From DATJFQ01 sp035495555 (lineage in GTDB: Bacteria; Acidobacteriota; Vicinamibacteria; Vicinamibacterales; 2-12-FULL-66-21): a DNA stretch of 64,000 nucleotides. The stretch covers positions 97,384 to 161,383 of the forward strand of contig DATJFQ010000022.1 of the NCBI GenBank assembly GCA_035495555.1. Reading direction: 5' to 3'. Numbering within the stretch: the first letter of the stretch is position 1; each line of letters starts with the position of its first letter. Under the pieces are notes generated by a model, which was not told the origin of the DNA, did not search any database, and saw only the letters and a program-made list of their open reading frames with translations. A program made the position numbers and the translations under genes. Positions 24,792 to 33,034 of the stretch are shown piece by piece.

Positions 24792-27644
24792 TCAGCGCCG
24801 ATTCAGTTCATCGAGCGCGCGTTTCAGCTCTTCGAGCTTCTGCCCGGCTTCGGCGAGCCGGCCTTCGGCGGTCAGCCGCTGGTAATCCGCCAGCGCCGCG
24901 GCGGCGCGCGCAATCAGCGCCCGCTCGTCGGGCCGCGGAGCCGCGGCAGACTGAGGCGATACCGACTGGGCTGGCGCCGCGGTGCCCGTCGCCGTTGCCG
25001 GAACGGAGATGCCGGCCGACGTGCCGTTGCCGAACAGCGCGGCGAGCGCCTCGTCGAAGGTCGGTGCGTACGCCAGCTTGTCCTGCATGGCGAGCACGAT
25101 CAGCCGGAGTTCCGGCATCGGACTGCGTTCGGCCTGCAGATAGATCGATTCCACGTAAAGCAGCGCGCGCCCAATCGGGATGACGAGCAGTGACCCGCGC
25201 CGGACGTGGGAGCCCTGTTGATTCCACAGGGACAGCTGCCCCGAGAGTTGCGGGTTCTGATCGATCCGCGCCTCCACCTGCAGCGGGCCGTCCACGAGCC
25301 GTGTCTTTGGAAAGTCGTAGACGATGCCCTCGCCGTAGTGCTCGCCGTCGCTCCGGCCGGCAATCCAGCCGATCAGATTGTTCCGATTCGCCGGGGAAAA
25401 CGGCAGCATCTCGACGAACTCGGCGTTGGTCTCTCCCGGGAGCTTCATCACGATGAAGTTCGGCTCCGTCGCGGCGCTCGAGGACGTCGACTGCTGGGCC
25501 GTCGCCGCGTCGGTTGCAACCGTCCAGAGATCCTCGCGGTTGTAGAACACCTCCGGATCGGTCATGTGGTAGAGGCCGTAGACGTCGGCCTGAAGCGACA
25601 GGAGGAGCTCCGGGTACCGCACGTGCGCCCGCAAGTCCGGAGGCATGCTGGCGGCGTCCTTGAACAGCGTCGGAAACATCGTCCGGTACGCGGAAATAAT
25701 CGGGTCGGTCCCATCGAACACGTAGAACGTCGTCGATCCGTCGTACGCATCGATCACCGCCTTGACGCTGTTGCGGACGTAGTTGACCTGTTCTCCGTCG
25801 ACCCGATACACCGTCGAGTACGGGTAGCGGTCCGACATCGTGAAGGCGTCGATCATCCACGCGAGCCGTCCGTCCTGCCTCACGACGATGTAGGGATCGT
25901 CGTCGAACCGGAGGAACGGCGCGAGCGCCTGGACGCGCTCGCTCACGTTGCGCCGCATCAGGAGACGGCTGTCCGCGGTCACGTCGTCGCTGAACGGGAG
26001 CTTGGCCACGTCGCCGCGCTCCATCGCGATGAGCAGTTTGCGTAGTGTGCCGCCGACGCGGATCCCGCTGTCAGCAGCGTACGACGTGAGGCTGTTGGAC
26101 TGCCCTTGCGGATAGTTGAATTCCTGCTGCCGCGTTTTGACGTAGACGTCCGTGTTCGTCGTCTCGCCAAAGTAGATTTCGGGCCGCGTGACCATGAGGC
26201 TCGGCACCTTGCTCAGCACGGGCATGTCCTTCAGCAGGAGGTCCGGCAGCCCCTCTGGAGTGAACCCGTTGACGTAGTTCATCGTGATGCCGTAGCCGTG
26301 GGTATAGATCAACCGCTCGTTGATCCAGTTGCGGCTGCTCACGGGAAGCTTTTCGACGTTCAGCTCCCTCGCGGCGAGCATGACCTGGCGCGGCTTGCCG
26401 TCGATCGGGTAACGGTCGATGTCGATGTCCGGGAAATCGTAGTAGGTGCGGATCTCCTGCAGTTGCCGCAGCGTGTCCTGCAGCACGCGCCAGTCCCACA
26501 GGCGAATGTTCTGGATCGTCGCCTGATTGTTCGCCGGGTCGGCGGCCTCGACGGACATCTCGGCGGGAAACGGCTGCTGAATCAGGCGATTCAGGCCGTA
26601 CGCCTGCCGCGTGAGCGCGATGTTGTGCTCGATGAACGGACGTTCCTTCACGAGCTCGTTCGGCTTGACGATGAAGCTGCTGACATACGCGGCAGTGAGG
26701 CCGATCGCGACATACGCGAGGACGGCCGGGATACTCGCGAACACCAGCCAGCGGAACGTGCGGCGTGTCGCGGCGCCGACGAGTGCGACGAGTCCGCCAA
26801 CGAGGAGCAGCGCGGCGATGAGCGTCATGCCGCCGATCGCGATGTGCGCGTCGGTGTAGCCGGCCCCGGTGAAGATGGTGTGCTCGTCGAACAACAGGTC
26901 GAACCGATTGAGCCACACGCGCACTGCCAGCGCGATCATGCCGAACGACCACGTGAACGCGACCCCGCGCGGCGCCTCGGCCGACCTGCGCCGTCGCGCA
27001 ACGCGCGCAGCGACGCGCGCCGTTCCCGAGACGGCAGCAGCCAGCAGGGCCATCACGATCAGCACGATGGCGAGCGTGATGAGCCAGCCGGAGATCGCCT
27101 GCCAGGCTGGCAGGGAGAACAGATAAAACGTGATGGGACGTCCGAAGATCGGGTCGACGCTGCGATCGGCAGCCGATACGAACATCGAAGCCGTCGGGCG
27201 GCCGTACCACCAGAGCGCGAAGGTCGGCCAATCCGCCGCCATGCTGGCAGCGGTGGCGAGCGCGATAGCCGCGGAGAACGCGCCAGCGAGGAACCGCAGG
27301 ACCGGGCCGACCGGAATGCGCACGGGCCGGCCGTTCACCATGATGAAGCCGCCGCTGCCGGTGGCGGCCAGTTCCGGCGGTTCGAGCAGGAGGAAGCCGC
27401 CAAACAAAATGGCAAAGGTCAGAATGCCGAATGCGAGAAAGACGGTTGCCTCCAGCGAAAGCGTCTTCCAGAACACCTGGCCGTAGCCGAGCGAGTCGAA
27501 CCAGAGCGCATCGACGTAGAACGAGAGCAGCGTGCCGCCGGCGAAGAACAGCACCAGGAGTGCGATGACCAGCCAGAGAAGCGGCCGCCTCCGGCGCGGC
27601 ACCGGGTGCATGGGAGGCGTGTCGATGATGTCTGCGGGATGCAT
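24792..27644 (-). CDS. UPF0182 family large membrane protein
   Basis: The 950-residue product has seven or more hydrophobic segments in its first 320 residues, then a long soluble region assumed to face the periplasm. Segments such as LWFDSLGYGQVFWK, LDRYPIDGKPRQVMLAARELN, WINERLIYTHGYGITMNYVN and GSLLVIPIGRALLYVESIYLQA are typical of UPF0182 (COG1615). The function of this family is not established. The C-terminal 100 residues are Ala/Gln-rich and end in a predicted coiled coil (ADYQRLTAEGRLAEAGQKLEEL). The MlaF-like gene starts nine bases upstream, so they probably share a transcript. Confidence 0.9.
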   Translation of the reverse strand: MHPADIIDTPPMHPVPRRRRPLLWLVIALLVLFFAGGTLLSFYVDALWFDSLGYGQVFWKTLSLEATVFLAFGILTFAILFGGFLLLEPPELAATGSGGFIMVNGRPVRIPVGPVLRFLAGAFSAAIALATAASMAADWPTFALWWYGRPTASMFVSAADRSVDPIFGRPITFYLFSLPAWQAISGWLITLAIVLIVMALLAAAVSGTARVAARVARRRRSAEAPRGVAFTWSFGMIALAVRVWLNRFDLLFDEHTIFTGAGYTDAHIAIGGMTLIAALLLVGGLVALVGAATRRTFRWLVFASIPAVLAYVAIGLTAAYVSSFIVKPNELVKERPFIEHNIALTRQAYGLNRLIQQPFPAEMSVEAADPANNQATIQNIRLWDWRVLQDTLRQLQEIRTYYDFPDIDIDRYPIDGKPRQVMLAARELNVEKLPVSSRNWINERLIYTHGYGITMNYVNGFTPEGLPDLLLKDMPVLSKVPSLMVTRPEIYFGETTNTDVYVKTRQQEFNYPQGQSNSLTSYAADSGIRVGGTLRKLLIAMERGDVAKLPFSDDVTADSRLLMRRNVSERVQALAPFLRFDDDPYIVVRQDGRLAWMIDAFTMSDRYPYSTVYRVDGEQVNYVRNSVKAVIDAYDGSTTFYVFDGTDPIISAYRTMFPTLFKDAASMPPDLRAHVRYPELLLSLQADVYGLYHMTDPEVFYNREDLWTVATDAATAQQSTSSSAATEPNFIVMKLPGETNAEFVEMLPFSPANRNNLIGWIAGRSDGEHYGEGIVYDFPKTRLVDGPLQVEARIDQNPQLSGQLSLWNQQGSHVRRGSLLVIPIGRALLYVESIYLQAERSPMPELRLIVLAMQDKLAYAPTFDEALAALFGNGTSAGISVPATATGTAAPAQSVSPQSAAAPRPDERALIARAAAALADYQRLTAEGRLAEAGQKLEELKRALDELNRR

Positions 27645-27653
27645 GAACCCGCG

Positions 27654-28487
27654 TTACCAGGGCGGCAGCGTCATGTAGAGAAACTCCTTCAGGTAGGCGT
27701 CCTGCGATTCGAGCAGGTCCGCCGCCGTGCCCTCGAACAGTATCCGCGCGTCGTGCAGCACCATGAAATGCGCGGTGCCCGTCTTGTCGGCATCCGCCTC
27801 GAGGATTTCGACCGAGCCGTCAGGCCGGCGGTGCGCCTCGTGGGTGGCGACGTAGTGGGCATCGCGGATCTGGTGCGTGACGATGATGGAAGTCACCCGC
27901 TCGAGATCGCGCAGCTTCACGATCTCGTCGTTGACGCTCGAGGCGGTGATCGGATCCAGCCCTGTCGTGGGATCGTCCACGAGGAGCAGACTCGGACGCG
28001 AGGCCATGGCGCGCGCGAGCGCGACGCGCCGGCGCTGGCCGCCAGAGAGCTCGGACGGCATGCGATCGGGATAATCGGCGAGTCCGACGAACCCAAGCAC
28101 CTCCATCACGCGCGCATGGACCTCGTCGAGCGGCATCTTCGTCTCTTCGTAGAGCCGGTACCCGACGTTCTCGGCAACCGTCAACGAGTCGAACAGCGCG
28201 TTCTCCTGGAAGGACATGCCGATGTCCGCCCTGACCCGCATGAGGTCGCGCTCCGGCATGCCGTCCACCCGGTGCCCGTTGACGAAAATGCGCCCGGAAT
28301 CCGGGCGGATCAGCCCCAGAATCAGCTTCAGCATGATCGACTTGCCGCTGCCGCTGGCGCCGAGCACGATCCACATGGCGCCGGTCGGCACGCTGAAGCT
28401 GATGTTCTGGAGGATCACGTGTTCGTCGAACGCAAACGAGACGCGGTCGAAGACGACGGCGGGGGCCGGCGGAGTGTCCTGCGACAT
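27654..28487 (-). CDS. MlaF-like ABC transporter ATP-binding protein
   Basis: The 277-residue ATPase has Walker A GASGSGKS, signature LSGGQRRRVALARAMA and Walker B LLLVDDPTTGLDP. The ENALFDSLTVAENVGY segment and the C-terminal EFLYMTLPPW resemble the ATPase of Mla/Mce lipid transport systems. No permease or MCE-domain gene is adjacent; the neighbour downstream is the UPF0182 gene. It may serve a permease encoded elsewhere or act with the UPF0182 protein. The latter is speculation from adjacency. Confidence 0.85.
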   Translation of the reverse strand: MSQDTPPAPAVVFDRVSFAFDEHVILQNISFSVPTGAMWIVLGASGSGKSIMLKLILGLIRPDSGRIFVNGHRVDGMPERDLMRVRADIGMSFQENALFDSLTVAENVGYRLYEETKMPLDEVHARVMEVLGFVGLADYPDRMPSELSGGQRRRVALARAMASRPSLLLVDDPTTGLDPITASSVNDEIVKLRDLERVTSIIVTHQIRDAHYVATHEAHRRPDGSVEILEADADKTGTAHFMVLHDARILFEGTAADLLESQDAYLKEFLYMTLPPW

Positions 28488-28522
28488 CGATCCCTGAAAT
28501 TATCCCCCATCCGCCGCCGCTG

Positions 28523-28963
28523 TTATCGCCGCGGGATGGGATCCCCGGTTTTGTGCTCCTTGATCTGATAGGCCAGGAACTGGTGAATCGCCGCAACCGC
28601 CTCCGCGCTGTCCGTTCGAATCACCAGCCGGCCGCCGCCCGCCGTTTCTTGGTAGCTGTAGTGGATATCCGTTTTGAGCCGCGCCATTTCTCTAACCCCT
28701 GGCGGCACCACGCCGTGCGTGGCAAACGGGCTCGAGAAGTCGCCGCGTGCGAAGTCCTCTTCGATCATCTTCAGGTGCTCGCGGATTGACGTCCGCGTCG
28801 CGTCGTCGTTTGTGTCCCTTGCATCGAGACTGATCGTGCCGCCCCCCGTCTCGATCAGGAAATGATGTACCGCAGCCATCTGGTCGAAGTGCATGCCCGG
28901 CTGCATCTGGTGCTGCTGGCCTGTCAGCAGGGTTGCCGCTATCACGAGTGCGCAAATCAGCAT
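28523..28963 (-). CDS. Small secreted protein under MerR-type control
   Basis: From ATG 28963, preceded by a strong AGGAGG site, the 146-residue product has a signal peptide (MLICALVIAATLLTGQ) and a small soluble domain. MHFDQMAAVHHFLIETGGG, HLKMIEEDFARGDFSSPFATH and IHYSYQETAGGGRLVIRT are conserved-looking blocks. The His/Met-rich mature N-terminus (QQHQMQPGMHFDQMAAVHH) suggests metal binding. It is divergent from a merR gene, with a MerR-type operator over its promoter. That makes it a probable metal- or stress-responsive periplasmic protein. I could not name the family. Confidence 0.75.
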   Translation of the reverse strand: MLICALVIAATLLTGQQHQMQPGMHFDQMAAVHHFLIETGGGTISLDARDTNDDATRTSIREHLKMIEEDFARGDFSSPFATHGVVPPGVREMARLKTDIHYSYQETAGGGRLVIRTDSAEAVAAIHQFLAYQIKEHKTGDPIPRR

Positions 28964-28986
28964 GTGCCCTCCTGTGCCCATGCTCC

Positions 28987-29007
28987 ACCCTGGAGCGGTT
29001 CCAGGGT
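28987..29007 (-). promoter_or_regulatory. MerR-type operator of the secreted-protein gene
   Basis: Perfect eight-base arms ACCCTGGA and TCCAGGGT flank five bases. On the minus strand TTGACC starts at 29010 and a weak -10 box (AGCATG) follows after about 20 bases, so the operator fills an over-long spacer. This is the classical MerR activation geometry. Confidence 0.7.
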
Positions 29008-29027
29008 CAACGGACCAGCGCTTTGCG

Positions 29028-29044
29028 CCTGGAATCATTCCAGG
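29028..29044 (+). promoter_or_regulatory. Second MerR-type operator, at the merR start
   Basis: CCTGGAA and TTCCAGG form a perfect dyad around TCA, eight bases before the merR ATG. It shares the CCTGGA half-site with the first operator. This suggests that the regulator controls its own gene as well as the divergent one. Confidence 0.6.
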
Positions 29045-29051
29045 GTTTACC

Positions 29052-29525
29052 ATGTTGAGCATGGAGCCCACGACCTTCACGATCAAAGAAGCGGCGGCGC
29101 GCGCCGGCGTCAGCGCAGACACGATCCGGCATTACGAGCGAATCGGTGCGCTGCCGCGGGCGCCGCGCACCGCCAGTGGATACCGGCGGTACTCGGACGC
29201 GTCACTCGCTCAGGTCGCCGTCGTGCGGAATGCGGTCCGCCTCGGTTTCCCGCTGAAGGATCTCGCGGCCTTTTTCGACGCGCGGGCGCAAGGCCGCCCG
29301 CCATGCCGATCCGTCCGTGCCGCAGGCCAGCGCCTGCTGGATGGACTCGACCGGCAACTGACCGAGCTGGCCGAAGCACGCGCGGCACTCGCACGAATGC
29401 TCACCCAATGGGACGCGGCGCTTGCCAGGACGCCCGAGGGGTGTGCGGCGCACCTGCTCTCGTCCCTGGCGGACCTTCCGGTGCAGCCCGCCCGGCGGCG
29501 TCGCACGGTCAGAGCGTCCGCTTGA
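29052..29525 (+). CDS. MerR-family transcriptional regulator
   Basis: The 157-residue protein has the MerR helix-turn-helix and wing (FTIKEAAARAGVSADTIRHYERIGALP followed by SGYRRYS), then a dimerisation coiled coil (LDRQLTELAEARAALARML). Only one cysteine pair (PPCRS and EGCAAH) is available for a ligand site, so the signal is unclear. ATG 29052 or the in-frame ATG 29061 could start it. Its 3' end overlaps the tail of the convergent ABC ATPase gene by about 316 bases, which is abnormal and points to a rearrangement at this junction. Confidence 0.85.
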   Translation: MLSMEPTTFTIKEAAARAGVSADTIRHYERIGALPRAPRTASGYRRYSDASLAQVAVVRNAVRLGFPLKDLAAFFDARAQGRPPCRSVRAAGQRLLDGLDRQLTELAEARAALARMLTQWDAALARTPEGCAAHLLSSLADLPVQPARRRRTVRASA

Positions 29526-30433
29526 ACAACCGCGTCGAGCGTCGTGCTCTGAACCGACAACGCGCCGACGCCGACGCCGGCCTCCGACGCGACGTCCAGC
29601 AGCGCGCGCGTGGTCGCGGGCCCGTTCGACGTATGGATCCGCACGATCGCGCCGTCGCCTGACACCGTGTCGACGAACGGCAGCGCCTTCAGGCGCTCGT
29701 TCCAGGCAGGCGTCGTGTTATTGAAGCTGACCTCCAGCGTGTTCTTGTCAGGCACCGACATCTTGAGCCGCAGCGGTGAATCGAGCGCCTTCAGTTCACC
29801 GTGGTCCACGATCGCGATTCGATCGCACAGTTTGTCCGCTTCGTCCATGTAGTGCGTCGTCAGCAGCACGATCAGGTCGCGCGCGGCCTTGATCGAACGC
29901 AGCATTTCCCAGACGGCCGAGCGTGAGACGGGGTCGAGGCCGGTCGTCGGCTCGTCGAGAAAGAAGATGCGGGGCTCGTGGACCAGCCCGCGAGCGATTT
30001 CGACCCGACGGCGCATGCCGCCGGAGAGATTCTTCACCGGGGCGCTGCGCCACTCCGATAATTCGACGGCCTTCAGCAGTTCGTCAATCAGCCGCTTCCG
30101 CTTCGCACTCGGCACCCCGTACAGCTTCGCAAAGATGATCAGGTTTTCCTCGACGCTCAGCTCGAGGTCGCTGGTCAGCGCCTGCGGAATCACGCCGATC
30201 GATCGGCGCACATCGTCGGCTTGCCGGACGACGTCGTAGCCGTTGACACGGGCCGCGCCGCTCGTGGGCGGCAGCAGCGTGGTCAGCATTCGGATCAGGG
30301 TCGACTTGCCCGCGCCGTTCGGGCCGAGCAGCCCGAAGATCTCCCCCTGCGCCACCGAGAACGTGATGCCCTTGACCGCGGTGAAGGTGCCGAACTGCTT
30401 GACGATGTGGTCGACGTCGATGGCCGGTGTCAT
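29210..30433 (-). CDS. ABC-2-type drug-export ATPase with a foreign C-terminal tail
   Basis: Residues 1-305 are a normal DrrA/CcmA-like ATPase: GPNGAGKSTL, LSGGMRRRVEIARGL and FFLDEPTTGLDP. The family normally ends soon after an STTLDDVF-like motif. Here it reads STTLDAVV and then runs on for about 100 Arg/Ser/Ala-rich residues that are simply the antisense strand of merR. The true end and the permease genes expected downstream are missing. The start ATG overlaps the HlyD stop by four bases (ATGA). The ATPase core is intact, but without a partner permease it is probably nonfunctional. Confidence 0.8.
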   Translation of the reverse strand: MTPAIDVDHIVKQFGTFTAVKGITFSVAQGEIFGLLGPNGAGKSTLIRMLTTLLPPTSGAARVNGYDVVRQADDVRRSIGVIPQALTSDLELSVEENLIIFAKLYGVPSAKRKRLIDELLKAVELSEWRSAPVKNLSGGMRRRVEIARGLVHEPRIFFLDEPTTGLDPVSRSAVWEMLRSIKAARDLIVLLTTHYMDEADKLCDRIAIVDHGELKALDSPLRLKMSVPDKNTLEVSFNNTTPAWNERLKALPFVDTVSGDGAIVRIHTSNGPATTRALLDVASEAGVGVGALSVQSTTLDAVVQADALTVRRRRAGCTGRSARDESRCAAHPSGVLASAASHWVSIRASAARASASSVSCRSSPSSRRWPAARTDRHGGRPCARASKKAARSFSGKPRRTAFRTTAT

Positions 30434-31506
30434 TTCAGCGGCAGGGTGACGTAGGCGGTCATCCCGACCGCCAGGCGCCGGTCGGCGTTGTCGACGCGCA
30501 ACCGGACCTCGAAGGTCTTGATGTCGCGCTTCGTGCGGCTCACGTCGCGCTGCGTGGCGAATCCCGCGTCCGCGCTGCGATAGAACACGGTCCCCTTGCG
30601 TTCGGCGCCTGACGGGAGCCGAACGGCCAGCGCGTCGCCGATTCTGATCCGGTCGATGTACGTCTCCTCCACGTCCACACGGACCCAGAGGTCGTCCGGA
30701 TTGATGAGCGTGAGAATCGGCTGGCCCGGGGTGACGTATTCGCCGGCTCTCGCGACGCGGGTGTCGACGAAGCCGCTGATCGGTGCGTGAATTTCCGTGT
30801 ACTGCAGGCGGACGGCGGCTTTCTCGTGCTGCGCCGCAGCCGCCGCCTGCATGTGTTCGCTGGCTTCGAGCGCGCTCCGCCGTGCGGTCACCTGCTGCGC
30901 GTTCGCACGCGCGAGGTCGACAGCCGACCGCTGCGCGTCGACCTGCTTCACGAGCGAATCGACCTTTGCCTGGGCGGCATCGCGGGCCGTTCTCGCTGCG
31001 TCCGCTTCCTGTGACGAGGCGATCTTCTGCTGCGCGAGCCGCGAGGTGCGCGTGAACGTCAGCTGCGCGTTCTCGAGATCCGCGCGGGCCGCTGCCAACT
31101 GCGCTTCGGTCGCCGCCAGCGTCGCCTGGGCCTGCCTGATCTGCCCCGCCGTCTGCTGTTCCTCGAGCCGCAGCGCCGCCGCGGATTCACGAACCTGCGA
31201 CGAGAGCCCGGCGGCGTTCTGCGCGTAATACGATGTGTCGGCCGCGAGCTCTTCCGGCGCGATCACCGCCGTCAACTGATTGGCTTTGACCTCATCGCCT
31301 TCCTTCGCGAGCAACTGACTGATTTGCCCCGCCACCTGCGAGCTGACGATGACGTCGTTGGTCGTCACGATGCCTGTCAAGGTGAGCGAAGATGGCGTCC
31401 GCGTGGCGTAAGCGTAGACCGAGCTCCAATCGATACTCGGAAAGGAACGCGATATGCGGTGAGCAGTGGCAGGTCTGCCCAACCGAACGCCTTGGCGGAC
31501 CTCCAC
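30430..31506 (-). CDS. HlyD/AcrA-like membrane-fusion protein, N-terminal anchor missing
   Basis: The adaptor has a biotinyl-lipoyl-like half (LTGIVTTNDVIVSSQVAGQI), a long coiled-coil hairpin (about residues 100-215, rich in AQAQ/ARAD heptads) and a beta-barrel end (IHAPISGFVDTRVARAGEYVTPGQ, and AVRLPSGAERKGTV). Homologues begin with a membrane anchor. Here the first 40 residues (from GTG 31506) are polar and no hydrophobic segment can be recovered in the other two frames. It lies between the NtrC-type regulator (34 bases upstream) and the ABC ATPase, with which it overlaps. It looks like part of a decaying tripartite efflux operon. Confidence 0.75.
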   Translation of the reverse strand: MEVRQGVRLGRPATAHRISRSFPSIDWSSVYAYATRTPSSLTLTGIVTTNDVIVSSQVAGQISQLLAKEGDEVKANQLTAVIAPEELAADTSYYAQNAAGLSSQVRESAAALRLEEQQTAGQIRQAQATLAATEAQLAAARADLENAQLTFTRTSRLAQQKIASSQEADAARTARDAAQAKVDSLVKQVDAQRSAVDLARANAQQVTARRSALEASEHMQAAAAAQHEKAAVRLQYTEIHAPISGFVDTRVARAGEYVTPGQPILTLINPDDLWVRVDVEETYIDRIRIGDALAVRLPSGAERKGTVFYRSADAGFATQRDVSRTKRDIKTFEVRLRVDNADRRLAVGMTAYVTLPLK

Positions 31507-31540
31507 GTCATTCCCGCGTCGTCCGCTAATCATCCGGACT

Positions 31541-32908
31541 CTAGAGCGGCTTGTCGAGCTTGAATTTCTCGATGCGGTAACGGATCTGATCGCGGTTGAG
31601 CCCCAGCAGCGACGCGGCGCGGGTCTGGTTCCAGCCGCTCCGGTGCAGCGCCTGGACGACGAGTGAGCGCTCGAGCTGATCGAGATCGATGCCGCCGGCC
31701 GGCAGTGGCACGGACTCGTTGAGATCGGCACCGCGCTTCTCGAGGATTGGGAAGTGGTCGAGCGTGAACTCGCTGCCGTCGGCCAGCAGCATCGCCCGTT
31801 CGACGGCGTTCCGCAGCTCGCGGACGTTGCCCGGCCACGGATACGTCTTGAGCCGGTCCATCGCAGACGGCGCGACACGGCTGATGTGCTTTCGGAATTC
31901 GCTGTTGAACGCGTCCACGTAATACGCGATCAGCCGTGGGATATCGTCCGGTCGCTGCCGCAGCGGCGGCATGACGACAGGCATGACGTTGAGGCGGTAG
32001 TACAGATCCTCGCGGAAGCGGCCGCGCTTGACCTCCTCCTCGAGATGGCGATTCGTCGCCGCGATCACGCGCACCTGGACGCGAATGTCGCTGGCCCCAC
32101 CGACGCGCTTGAACGCGCGCTCTTCGAGGAACCGCAGCAGCTTCGCCTGCAGCATCGGTTGCATCTCGCCGATTTCATCGAGGAACACCGTGCCGCCGTC
32201 GGCCGACTCCAGCAGGCCGCGCTTCTGCCGGTCGGCGCCGGTGAACGCGCCGCGCTCGTGTCCGAACAACTCGCTCTCGAGGAGCGCCTCTGGGAGCGCC
32301 GAGCACGTAATGTTCATGAACGGTCTCGTCGCGCGGTCGCTCGCGTAGTGGATGACCTTCGCGGCAAGATCCTTCCCGGTTCCGCTTTCACCCGTCAGCA
32401 GGACGGTCGACGCCGGGCTCACCGCGACTTTCCGCAGGAGGTTCCGGACGGCCACCATCGCGTCGCTCTCCCCGACCAGCCGATCGATGCCATACGGCTG
32501 CGCCTGGTTCGCGCGGAGCATCCGCACCTCGCGCCGGAGGCTCGTCGTTTCGAGCGCCTTCTGCACGAGCAGCGCGATTTCATCCAGATTGAAGGGCTTG
32601 TTCGCGTAGTGATACGCGCCGCGCTTCATCGCCTCGACGGCCATGTCGATCGTCGAGTGAGCGGTGAGCAGGATCACGAGCGTATCGGGATCGCGGTCCT
32701 TGATCTGCGAGAGGACCGACAGGCCGTCGCCGTCCGGCAGCTTGTAATCGAGCAGCACGAGATCGGTGCGGCCTTCAGCGTGCCGCGCGAGCGCGTCTGC
32801 TGCCGTTGCGGCTTCGATGATGCGATACCCCTCGTCGGTCAGGCGGCTCGCCAGCGACCATCGAATGAGTTCCTCGTCGTCGACAACCAGGATCGTCGGC
32901 GCTTCCAT
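31541..32908 (-). CDS. NtrC-type sigma-54 response regulator
   Basis: The 455-residue protein has a receiver domain (VVDDEELIR, phospho-acceptor in LLDYKLP and the K in NKPFN), a sigma-54 AAA+ domain (GESGTGKD, GAFTGA and TVFLDEIGE) and a Fis-type helix-turn-helix at the C-terminus (NQTRAASLLGLNRDQIRYRIEKF). All parts are intact. It activates sigma-54 promoters after phosphorylation. The histidine kinase at 39.1-40.5 kb is the nearest candidate partner. Several sigma-54 promoter candidates lie within 6 kb, including one at the head of its own operon. Confidence 0.94.
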   Translation of the reverse strand: MEAPTILVVDDEELIRWSLASRLTDEGYRIIEAATAADALARHAEGRTDLVLLDYKLPDGDGLSVLSQIKDRDPDTLVILLTAHSTIDMAVEAMKRGAYHYANKPFNLDEIALLVQKALETTSLRREVRMLRANQAQPYGIDRLVGESDAMVAVRNLLRKVAVSPASTVLLTGESGTGKDLAAKVIHYASDRATRPFMNITCSALPEALLESELFGHERGAFTGADRQKRGLLESADGGTVFLDEIGEMQPMLQAKLLRFLEERAFKRVGGASDIRVQVRVIAATNRHLEEEVKRGRFREDLYYRLNVMPVVMPPLRQRPDDIPRLIAYYVDAFNSEFRKHISRVAPSAMDRLKTYPWPGNVRELRNAVERAMLLADGSEFTLDHFPILEKRGADLNESVPLPAGGIDLDQLERSLVVQALHRSGWNQTRAASLLGLNRDQIRYRIEKFKLDKPL

Positions 32909-33034
32909 TCACTCTGAGTATAAGTCGGCCTCAGGCGCAGAGGCGCCCCACGGGAAAGCGTAATAGCGCAGTCGCCACAGCACAACGATCATCAGAACGA
33001 CCACGAACGACAGAACGAATGCGTTCGGAGTCAC
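32909..33034 (-). CDS. 41-residue single-pass membrane microprotein
   Basis: GTG 33034 overlaps the stop of the upstream gene by four bases (GTGA), and the frame ends directly before the ATG of the response regulator. The product is one hydrophobic helix (AFVLSFVVVLMIVVLWRLRYYAF) with a short acidic tail. The overlap on one side and abutment on the other support real, coupled translation. The function is unknown; an accessory role to the neighbouring transport or signalling genes is possible. Confidence 0.6.
   Translation of the reverse strand: MTPNAFVLSFVVVLMIVVLWRLRYYAFPWGASAPEADLYSE

Noticed and set aside
24000..28568. Long plus-strand frames opposite HtrA, UPF0182 and the MlaF-like gene
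   Set aside because: They show no domains, have Arg/Asp/His-rich composition and span gene boundaries.
31395..31540. A frameshift hiding the HlyD membrane anchor
   Set aside because: I read the other two frames between 31.40 and 31.54 kb, and neither gives a hydrophobic helix leading into the adaptor. The anchor looks absent.
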